DNA of 9,856 nt from an uncultured Gammaproteobacteria bacterium (GTDB lineage Bacteria; Pseudomonadota; Gammaproteobacteria; GCA-001735895), in contig CALZHS010000030.1 in assembly GCA_945787265.1 (NCBI GenBank), positions 1 to 9,856 of the forward strand, written 5' to 3'. The notes below the pieces were generated by a model, which saw only the letters and a program-made list of their open reading frames with translations, searched no databases and had not been told where the DNA came from. Positions 1 through 5,555 of the stretch are shown here, one piece after another. Each line of letters starts with the position of its first letter. The first letter of the stretch is position 1. Made by a program: the position numbers and the translations under genes.

Positions 1-434
1 GGGATCGTCCCGTATATGCAGATTTTGCAGAACTGCGCGTCGTGCCCGGGTACCAGCAGGCCGCCTTTAGCCCGCTGCAACAATGGCGTTTTTTCAATAC
101 CGAGTATCGCCTCAGCGAACGCTGCGATCGCATGGGTTTTCGTCTCGAGGGTGAGACCGTGCATTCGAACATGATTGGCATGTTGTCCGAGGGCATTTGC
201 CATGGCGCGATCCAGATCCCGGCCGATGGCCAGCCCATCGTGCTGATGAACGATCGCCAGACTATCGGAGGTTACCCGAAAATCGGCTCGGTCATTCCGC
301 TGGACACCGCGTGCCTGGCGCAACTATCGCCGGGCGCGGCGGTTCGTTTCGAACGGATTAGCATCGAACAAGCGCATAACATACACTGCCTCGAGAAGGC
401 GCGATTCGCGCGTACCATCCTGGAACCCTGTTGA
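1..434 (+). CDS. pxpC: 5-oxoprolinase subunit PxpC (biotin-dependent carboxyltransferase family), C-terminal part, 5' truncated by window edge
   Basis: PxpC is a subunit of the ATP-dependent cytosolic PxpABC complex, which opens 5-oxo-L-proline (pyroglutamate) to L-glutamate; the family was formerly annotated as KipA or allophanate hydrolase subunit 2. The frame is open from base 3, and 143 residues are visible out of about 310 usual for the family. The internal GTG at 42 is valine inside the conserved LRVVPG segment, so the true start lies upstream of the window. Diagnostic stretches are the SEGICHGAIQIP segment, the DGQPIVLMNDRQT segment and GGYPKIG, followed by the usual LAQLSPGAAVRF near the C-terminus. 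It ends in TGA at 432-434, and the next gene starts 10 bp later, so the two are very likely co-transcribed. pxpB and pxpA would be expected upstream. Family assignment is secure; the exact substrate is inferred from family. Confidence 0.92.
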   Translation, partial: DRPVYADFAELRVVPGYQQAAFSPLQQWRFFNTEYRLSERCDRMGFRLEGETVHSNMIGMLSEGICHGAIQIPADGQPIVLMNDRQTIGGYPKIGSVIPLDTACLAQLSPGAAVRFERISIEQAHNIHCLEKARFARTILEPC

Positions 435-444
435 AACTGTCGCC

Positions 445-1290
445 ATGACCCCGAGCGAAGAACTGAGCCTGAGCCGCAGAATCGAGGATATTCTCGTTGC
501 GCGCAACCTGCGCGGCATGAAAACCGTGCAACCGCATCTCGAACCCGGTTACTGCCTGCGCGCAGCCAAGATCCTGCACAGCTGCCGCGGTATCGTGCTG
601 ATCGGCACCGGTTTCCCGGTGGTCGAAACCTTCGAAACCGACGGCCCGGTCGGCGCGATTGCGTTTTACGAAACCCTGGAAAAACTCGGCGCGACCCCGA
701 TCCTGGTCTGCGGCAAGCCCATTGCAGAGGCACTGGCCGAGCGATTTCGCGTTTACGAAATTCACGTCGGCGACCACGACCGGCGAGAATACGAGGCGCA
801 GCACGCGTTGACCGCGTTTCGGCCTGATGCTGTCATATCGATCGAACGTCCCGGACAGGCGGCGGATGGTGGCTATTACAACATGCGCGGCGAGAGCATC
901 ACCGCACACACCGCCTGCTTTGACAATTTCATGAACCTGAGCCAGTGCCAGACCATCGCCATCGGCGACGGCGGCAACGAAATCGGTATGGGTAAGGTCG
1001 CCGCCGCACTCGAAGATTTGAACATCGTACCGTCGACTACGACCTGCGACGAATTGATCGTCGCCGACGTTTCCAACTGGGGCGCTTATGGCATCATTTC
1101 CTTCCTGTCTGTCTGGAACGAACGTGACTTTCTGGGCGAGATCGAGCCGCTCGAAATTCTGCGCTATATCTCCAAACTCGGCAGCGTCGACGGCGTTACC
1201 CGGGTTAACCAGCTGACCGAGGATGGTCTCGACGTCAGCGAGGGTGAATCGGTGCTGTCGGAGTTAAGACATGTCTGCGGATTTATTTAA
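445..1290 (+). CDS. D-glutamate cyclase-like protein (DUF4392 / GLUCM C-terminal domain), stand-alone
   Basis: This 281-aa protein matches the DUF4392 family, the C-terminal half of vertebrate mitochondrial D-glutamate cyclase (DGLUCY), which converts D-glutamate to 5-oxo-D-proline. Visible family landmarks are GTGF at residues 54-57, ETDGPVGA at 64-71, ERPG at 134-137 and the glycine-rich GDGGNEIGMG at 174-183. No signal peptide or membrane segment is seen, so it is probably cytosolic. The ATG at 445 has no clear Shine-Dalgarno sequence, and the start lies 10 bp after the pxpC stop. Translation is therefore probably coupled to pxpC. Context supports a 5-oxoproline/glutamate role. The N-terminal DUF1445 domain found in DGLUCY is absent and might be a separate gene upstream. 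Family call is firm. The enzymatic activity is inferred, because bacterial stand-alone DUF4392 proteins are, as far as I know, little studied. Confidence 0.85.
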   Translation: MTPSEELSLSRRIEDILVARNLRGMKTVQPHLEPGYCLRAAKILHSCRGIVLIGTGFPVVETFETDGPVGAIAFYETLEKLGATPILVCGKPIAEALAERFRVYEIHVGDHDRREYEAQHALTAFRPDAVISIERPGQAADGGYYNMRGESITAHTACFDNFMNLSQCQTIAIGDGGNEIGMGKVAAALEDLNIVPSTTTCDELIVADVSNWGAYGIISFLSVWNERDFLGEIEPLEILRYISKLGSVDGVTRVNQLTEDGLDVSEGESVLSELRHVCGFI

Positions 1291-1295
1291 ACGGC

Positions 1296-1304
1296 TGGTA
1301 TAAT
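1296..1304 (+). promoter_or_regulatory. Extended -10 promoter upstream of the D-amino acid aminotransferase gene
   Basis: The sequence TGGTATAAT is a perfect TGn extension plus a perfect sigma-70 -10 hexamer (1299-1304), located just after the cyclase stop codon. No good -35 is present at 17 bp spacing, but extended -10 promoters tolerate that. A start site near 1311 would give a leader of about 85 nt before the ATG at 1396. This suggests the aminotransferase gene has its own promoter in addition to any read-through from pxpC. Confidence 0.55.
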
Positions 1305-1395
1305 GAATTTCCTAAACTGGCTCTATTACGGAAAGTAAGGTTTCTGCTTAACTTGCGGGCCATTTTAAGGCGTTACTGAAATACCAGAGGTTGCC

Positions 1396-2253
1396 ATGAC
1401 GATTGCATATTTAAACGGCGAGTACATGCCGCTCGAGGAGGCTCGCATTTCCCCGATGGACCGCGGGTTCCTGTTTGGCGACGGTATTTACGAGGTGATT
1501 CCTTCATATGACGGCAAGATGGTTGGATTCGGCCCGCATATCGAGCGCATGCAGGACGGCCTCGACGCGATCGAGATTCAGCTTGGCTGGAGCGATGAAC
1601 AATGGCGCGAGCTGTGCACCTCGCTGATAGAGAAGAATGGTAACGGTAACCTCGGAATTTACCTCCACGTAACCCGTGGTGCCGACAGCAAGCGCCACCA
1701 CGCATATCCAGAGGGAGTCACGCCGACCGTGTTCGCTTACGCTTTCGAGATTCCACCCCCACCGATACCGGATCGTGAGCAAATCAAGCCTTACACCTGC
1801 GCTACCGGTAACGATATGCGCTGGGATCGATGCAACATAAAGTCTATTTCGCTGCTCGGCAACGTCATGCACTACCAGCAGGGTCACAGTAAAGGCGATG
1901 GCGAAATCCTGCTCTTCAACCACAACAATGAATTGACCGAGTGCGGCGCCTGTAACGCCTATATCGTCAAGAACGGTGTCGTTGCTACCCCGCCGCTCGA
2001 TAACCAGATCCTGCCCGGAATAACGCGCCAGTTATTGCTCAAGGCGTTACTCGCCGACGGCAGCATCCCGGTTGAAGAACGCATCATCAGCAGGGACGAA
2101 GTCCTGGAGGCCGATGAAATCTGGATCTCAAGCTCGAGCAAGGAAGTGGTACCGGTCATCAAGCTGGACGGTAAACCGGTGGGTGATGGGAAGCCCGGTC
2201 CGGTCTGGGAAAAGGCGGCAAAATTGTACTCGGCGGGTAAGTACGACTTTTAA
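1396..2253 (+). CDS. dat: D-amino acid aminotransferase (D-alanine transaminase type, PLP fold type IV)
   Basis: This 285-aa protein would transfer amino groups between D-amino acids and 2-oxo acids in the cytosol, typically D-alanine plus 2-oxoglutarate giving pyruvate plus D-glutamate. The PLP lysine is K149 in the segment RCNIKSISLLGN. The cofactor-binding segment ELTECGACNAYIV begins near residue 179. Two features favour the D-specific enzyme over branched-chain aminotransferase or aminodeoxychorismate lyase. One is the RGADSKRHHAYP segment, whose R100 and H102 align with R98 and H100 of the Bacillus enzyme, which bind the substrate carboxylate. The other is Y32 in GDGIYEV, matching Bacillus Y31. 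Length is normal for the family. The ATG at 1396 has AGAGG at 1386-1390 with 5-bp spacing. It could supply or drain D-glutamate for the adjacent cyclase. It converges on ygfA. Confidence 0.9.
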   Translation: MTIAYLNGEYMPLEEARISPMDRGFLFGDGIYEVIPSYDGKMVGFGPHIERMQDGLDAIEIQLGWSDEQWRELCTSLIEKNGNGNLGIYLHVTRGADSKRHHAYPEGVTPTVFAYAFEIPPPPIPDREQIKPYTCATGNDMRWDRCNIKSISLLGNVMHYQQGHSKGDGEILLFNHNNELTECGACNAYIVKNGVVATPPLDNQILPGITRQLLLKALLADGSIPVEERIISRDEVLEADEIWISSSSKEVVPVIKLDGKPVGDGKPGPVWEKAAKLYSAGKYDF

Positions 2254-2263
2254 ACAAGACAGT

Positions 2264-2296
2264 CGTCATCCCGGGTCTCCAGGGCGTCATCCCGGG
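2264..2296. repeat. Tandem 12-bp repeat with self-complementary core in a convergent intergenic gap
   Basis: The 12-mer CGTCATCCCGGG occurs at 2264-2275 and again at 2285-2296, a period of 21 bp. Each copy contains the palindrome CCCGGG, and the second lies in the 10-bp palindrome ATCCCGGGAT (2289-2298), so the two copies can pair with each other. It lies between two convergent stop codons (2253 and 2349). There is no T-run, so it is not a canonical intrinsic terminator. From memory, GTCATCCCGG-type sequences recur as dispersed palindromic repeats at gene ends in proteobacterial genomes; this may be a decayed copy. Confidence 0.55.
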
Positions 2297-2348
2297 ATCT
2301 TGTGAAGTTGGCACCTAACAGGATTCGCCGGTGCGTAAATGAGGTTTA

Positions 2349-2921
2349 CTATTTGTAGATCGCCTCGTCGGTCACAATCATATCCAGGCGCACGTCCCAT
2401 TCCTCGGGAACAATTCGGTCAACCTTTTGCATCTCATGGGCGACTCCGATCAATACCGGCTTGCTCTGCTCGGAGCTCTTACGAAAAGCAAAACTGCGGT
2501 CATAAAAACCACCGCCCATACCGATACGATTTCGGTTGCTGTCAAACACAACCAGCGGTGCCAGCACCAGGTCCAGTTCATCGGGTGACAGCATTTCACT
2601 GTCGCTGACGTCGGGCTCAGGCAGCCGGAACTTGTTGATGCGCATCTTTTGACCATGGAAGTATGGCGAAAACCTTAACGCCTGTTGATCAAGATTCGGC
2701 AGATAAATTTCCTTGCCCAGGGCCAGGGCATGATCCATGACCGGATTTAATCCGATTTCCCCGTTGACCGCGCAGTAGGCCGCTATCCGGTTGGCCTGCT
2801 GATACTCGGTCAGCGCCACAACACGCTCTGCAAGGTTCTGTGCGGCCTGTTCAAGTCGCGTCGCGTCGAGATCCGTCCGCAATTTGCGATAGTGCTGTCT
2901 CAGTTCATCATTGCTTGTCAC
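2349..2921 (-). CDS. ygfA: 5-formyltetrahydrofolate cyclo-ligase (5,10-methenyl-THF synthetase)
   Basis: This 190-aa cytosolic enzyme uses ATP to convert 5-formyl-THF to 5,10-methenyl-THF, recovering an inhibitory folate by-product. The family landmarks are NGEIG at residues 53-57, LVLAPLVVFD at 118-127, the ATP/folate-binding GMGGGFYDR at 134-142 and EEWDVRLD at 173-180. Length is typical. The start codon (2921 reading leftwards) is preceded by a GGGGA Shine-Dalgarno about 8 bp away. The gene begins 38 bp after the lysR stop on the same strand, so the two probably form an operon. No 6S RNA, its frequent upstream neighbour in Gammaproteobacteria, is seen here. Its link to the divergent flavoprotein with a folate domain is functionally sensible. 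The family call is secure. Confidence 0.95.
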   Translation of the reverse strand: MTSNDELRQHYRKLRTDLDATRLEQAAQNLAERVVALTEYQQANRIAAYCAVNGEIGLNPVMDHALALGKEIYLPNLDQQALRFSPYFHGQKMRINKFRLPEPDVSDSEMLSPDELDLVLAPLVVFDSNRNRIGMGGGFYDRSFAFRKSSEQSKPVLIGVAHEMQKVDRIVPEEWDVRLDMIVTDEAIYK

Positions 2922-2959
2922 GGCTTATCCCCGCTAACCAACAGCCGCGCATGATACTG

Positions 2960-3841
2960 TCATTCCACCAGGCTGAGTAGCCATTCCTTGAAAGCCCGCA
3001 CGGCCGGATTTTTTAAATGCGACTCCGGGCACACCACGTAGTAACAAAACTCGTTTTCCAGGATCACATCGAATGGCTTAACCAATTTACCCGATTCGAG
3101 ATGATCCTCGACGAATGTCGTCGAACCCAGGGCAATCCCCTGCCCCTCTATCGCCGCCTGAATCAAGACATTGGTATCGTCGATGATGGTACCCTTTTCC
3201 GCGTTTATATCGCCTAGGCGGGCGAGTTCGAGCCACTCCTGCCAGCAGTCGTAACTGGCATCATGCAACAGCGTGTAATAGCGCAGGTTATCGATATCGG
3301 TCAAAGGCTTGTCATTGTGCATGAAGGCAGGCGAGCAAACCGGGAAGAAATCCAGCCCCAGCAGTTTATCGGCAACGACACCCGGCCAATCACCTTTGCC
3401 ATACGTCACCGCAATATCAATTTCCTCGCGCCGAAAGTCGACGGCGGCATTGGCATGATAAAGACAAAGATCGATTTCCGGGTATTGCAGCCAGAAATAC
3501 TTGAGGCGAGGCGACAGCCACTTGGCCGCAAATGATGGCGCCAGGCGCACGCTGACCAGGTTCGAGTGCTGTTCCTGGCTGAGTGAACCAATGGCCTGCG
3601 ACACCCGGTCGAAGGCTTCGATAACTTCGGGCAGCAATGCCTTGCCCTGCTCGGTCAAGGCCAGGCGCCGCGGGTAGCGATCAAACAGGGAAAATCCCAG
3701 GTAATCCTCGATTACCTTGATCTGGTGGCTGATTGCCGCCTGCGTGACATTAAGCTCCCTCGCGGCACCGGTAAAGCTTAGCAAGCGCCCCGCGGCTTCA
3801 AAACATTTAAGACTGTTGAGTGGGGGTAAGCGTCTTCCCAT
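2960..3841 (-). CDS. LysR-family transcriptional regulator, GcvA-like
   Basis: This 293-aa DNA-binding regulator starts with the GcvA-type sequence RRLPPLNSLKCFEAAG. The winged helix-turn-helix spans about residues 20-62, with FTGAARELNVTQAAISHQ as helix-turn-helix and LFDRYPRRLALTEQG as the wing. The effector-binding domain follows from about residue 90. I chose the ATG at 3841 rather than the GTG nine bases upstream (3850). The ATG has AAGAG about 8 bp away, the GTG lies directly against that element, and the family begins with this MGRRLPPL-type segment. The gene is divergent from the MttB-family gene with a 134-bp shared region, the classic arrangement for a LysR protein controlling its neighbour. 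The inducer is unknown; a glycine-related or N-methyl amine ligand is a guess from GcvA similarity and context. A ygfA gene follows in the same direction. Confidence 0.93.
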   Translation of the reverse strand: MGRRLPPLNSLKCFEAAGRLLSFTGAARELNVTQAAISHQIKVIEDYLGFSLFDRYPRRLALTEQGKALLPEVIEAFDRVSQAIGSLSQEQHSNLVSVRLAPSFAAKWLSPRLKYFWLQYPEIDLCLYHANAAVDFRREEIDIAVTYGKGDWPGVVADKLLGLDFFPVCSPAFMHNDKPLTDIDNLRYYTLLHDASYDCWQEWLELARLGDINAEKGTIIDDTNVLIQAAIEGQGIALGSTTFVEDHLESGKLVKPFDVILENEFCYYVVCPESHLKNPAVRAFKEWLLSLVE

Positions 3842-3857
3842 GGAATACACTCTTAAG

Positions 3858-3863
3858 ATTATA
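3858..3863 (-). promoter_or_regulatory. Candidate lysR -10 element
   Basis: On the - strand this reads TATAAT, a perfect sigma-70 -10 hexamer. It would start transcription near 3851, leaving a leader of only about 10 nt before the ATG at 3841. No convincing -35 is visible at the expected distance, so another start further upstream is possible. Confidence 0.35.
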
Positions 3864-3876
3864 AAAACTAATCCAT

Positions 3877-3894
3877 ACTATAAATAATAATAGT
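3877..3894. promoter_or_regulatory. Candidate LysR operator dyad
   Basis: ACTAT (3877-3881) and ATAGT (3890-3894) form a perfect inverted repeat with an 8-bp AT-only spacer. It lies just upstream of the candidate mttB-family -35 and overlaps the lysR upstream region. This placement suits a LysR protein that activates the divergent operon and represses itself. Short arms in AT-rich DNA can arise by chance. Confidence 0.35.
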
Positions 3895-3923
3895 TTGAAT
3901 CCAGTAGAATCTGATTCGAAAAT
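3895..3923 (+). promoter_or_regulatory. Candidate promoter for the mttB-family operon
   Basis: TTGAAT (3895-3900) and GAAAAT (3918-3923) each match four of six sigma-70 consensus bases and are separated by 17 bp. The implied start near 3930 gives a leader of about 45 nt before the ATG at 3976. Weak hexamers would fit activator dependence. Confidence 0.35.
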
Positions 3924-3975
3924 GCCCTGTTGGTAATCCGACCACAGACAACTTTGGCCATTGAGGAAAATTACC

Positions 3976-5523
3976 ATGGCGAGACGATCCAATGCCCGTC
4001 AGGCAAAAATAGCATTGCGCAAGGCCGCACTTGCCGAGGACCTCAAACCCGTCCATCCCGGGGAATCGGGTGGTCAATACAAGCCGCTCTCGGATTCCGA
4101 TATTGATCAGATTCATGCCACCATTTTCCGCATCCTCGAAGAAGTCGGCTTTGCTGACGCCAATGAACACTGTATCGAAACCTGCAAATCAGTGGGTGCA
4201 ACCTACGGCGAAGACAAACGCCTGCGCTTTCCGCGTGCCGTGGTCGAAGATGCACTCAACAAATGCCAACGTGATCTTACGCTCCACGGACAGGACCCGA
4301 AACATGATCTGCAGCTGAGCGGTTCCAAGGTGCATTTTTCCACTGCAGGTGCCGCGGTCATGATTGCCGATCCCGTGAAAAACGAGTACCGCGAGTCGAC
4401 CGCCCAGGATTTATACGATATGGCCCGTATTGCGGACCAGTGCGAACACCTCCACATGTTTCAGCGCACCTGCGTGCTGCGCGACATCACCAACAACCAC
4501 GACATGGATATCAACACTGCCTACAACGCGGTCATGGGGACCACCAAGCATATCGGCTCAAGCTGGACCGAAGCACAGCATCTCGAGGACAGCCTGAAGA
4601 TGCTGCATATGATTGCCGGTGGTGAAGACAGGTGGCGCGAACGCCCTTTCATGAGCATTTCCTGCTGCCACGTGGTGCCACCGATGAAATTTACCGATGA
4701 GGCGCTCAGCTGTATCAAGGTTGCGGTCGAGGGGGGCATGCCGGTATTGCTGCTGTCTGCCGGTCAATCCGGCGCAACCGCTCCCGCCTGTCTGGCCGGC
4801 GCCGTCGCCCAGGCCTGGGCCGAATGTCTTGGCGGACTGGTTTTCGTTAACGCGATAAAACCCGGTGCGCCAGCGATCATCGGCACCTGGCCATTCGTAT
4901 CGGACCTGAGGACCGGTGCGATGAGTGGTGGTTCACCGGAGCAGGCGATTCTTTCCTCCGCCTGCGCCCAGATGGGTAATCATTTCAATCTTCCAACCGG
5001 GACTGCCTGCGGTATGACCGACTCCAAGCTGCCTGATTTCCAGGGCGGTGCGGAACGCGCCTATACCCTGGCCTGTGCTGCGACCTCGGGCGCCAATATC
5101 ATTTACGAATCAGTCGGTATGTACGCGAGCCTGCTTGCGGCCAGTCCCGAATCGATGGTGATCGATAACGATATACTCGGCGCTGCATTGCGAATAACGC
5201 GCGGTATCGAGGTGAACGAGCAGACCCTGAGCTTCGAGGACCTCAAAGACGTTTGCCTAGGCAACAAGGGACACTATCTTGGCTCTGGGCGCACCCTGGA
5301 AGTTATGCAAACCGAGTATATTTACCCGGAACTCGGTGACCGCCTGAGTCCCAACGAATGGGTTGAACAGGATAAACCCGTGCTGCTCGACAAGGCGATC
5401 GCGCGTAAAAAGGATATCCTTGATAATTATTTCCCTTCCCATGTCAGCGCCGAAGTCGATCAGCAGATTCGATCGCAGTTTAATATCTTCCTGCCGCGGG
5501 AAGCTTTTGGCCGCAGTGCCTGA
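3976..5523 (+). CDS. MttB-superfamily (trimethylamine methyltransferase family) protein, non-pyrrolysine type
   Basis: This 515-aa protein belongs to the COG5598/MttB superfamily. Members transfer a methyl group from a quaternary or tertiary amine to a corrinoid protein; non-pyrrolysine members such as MtgB act on glycine betaine. The ATG at 3976 is chosen because GAGGA (3963-3967) lies 8 bp upstream; a TTG at 3961 overlaps that element. Family landmarks include RILEEVG near the N-terminus and SGGSPEQAILSSACAQMGNHF followed by GMTDSKLPDFQGG around residues 346-358. The reading frame runs through the region where archaeal MttB carries UAG-encoded pyrrolysine, with no amber codon. No signal peptide is seen. 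The flavoprotein gene follows 32 bp downstream with its own ribosome site, so they form an operon. No cognate corrinoid protein or reactivase lies in the window. The family is certain; the substrate is unknown, with glycine betaine or another betaine as the leading inference. Confidence 0.93.
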   Translation: MARRSNARQAKIALRKAALAEDLKPVHPGESGGQYKPLSDSDIDQIHATIFRILEEVGFADANEHCIETCKSVGATYGEDKRLRFPRAVVEDALNKCQRDLTLHGQDPKHDLQLSGSKVHFSTAGAAVMIADPVKNEYRESTAQDLYDMARIADQCEHLHMFQRTCVLRDITNNHDMDINTAYNAVMGTTKHIGSSWTEAQHLEDSLKMLHMIAGGEDRWRERPFMSISCCHVVPPMKFTDEALSCIKVAVEGGMPVLLLSAGQSGATAPACLAGAVAQAWAECLGGLVFVNAIKPGAPAIIGTWPFVSDLRTGAMSGGSPEQAILSSACAQMGNHFNLPTGTACGMTDSKLPDFQGGAERAYTLACAATSGANIIYESVGMYASLLAASPESMVIDNDILGAALRITRGIEVNEQTLSFEDLKDVCLGNKGHYLGSGRTLEVMQTEYIYPELGDRLSPNEWVEQDKPVLLDKAIARKKDILDNYFPSHVSAEVDQQIRSQFNIFLPREAFGRSA

Positions 5524-5555
5524 ATATTGATAATGCATCACCAGGAATTAAGCAG

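Larger units (their letters stand above)
3842..3975. promoter_or_regulatory. Divergent control region between lysR and the mttB-family operon
   Basis: This is the only clearly AT-rich stretch in the window, concentrated at about 3852-3900. It contains a CTAAT element (3868-3872), the pentamer reported as the shared core of E. coli GcvA sites. It also contains a short dyad (3877-3894) and a wider pairing of AAACTA (3865-3870) with TAGTTT (3891-3896). Candidate promoters face both ways. The LysR protein encoded alongside is the likely ligand. The assignment rests on layout and composition, not on a confirmed motif. Confidence 0.7.

Noticed and set aside
272..909. Long - strand open frames (272-733 and 358-909) opposite pxpC and the DUF4392 gene
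   Set aside because: They are antisense shadows of two recognisable + strand proteins in GC-rich DNA; translations are Arg/Ser-rich or without family signature.
1347..1369. CTTAA/TTAAG inverted repeat in the leader of the aminotransferase gene
   Set aside because: Only five pairs with a 13-nt loop, low GC in the stem and no T-run; not convincing as a riboswitch, attenuator or terminator.
2922..2959. Possible 6S RNA next to ygfA
   Set aside because: The gap to the next gene is only 38 bp, too short for a roughly 180-nt 6S RNA.
3842..3850. GTG start adding three residues to the LysR protein
   Set aside because: The ATG at 3841 has the better-spaced AAGAG element and gives the usual family N-terminus.
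3961..3975. TTG start adding five residues to the MttB-family protein
   Set aside because: The TTG overlaps the GAGGA that is well placed for the ATG at 3976.
5014..5025. Possible pyrrolysine (UAG) readthrough in the MttB-family gene
   Set aside because: The frame is continuous from 3976 to a TGA at 5521-5523 with no in-frame TAG, so this is a non-pyrrolysine member.
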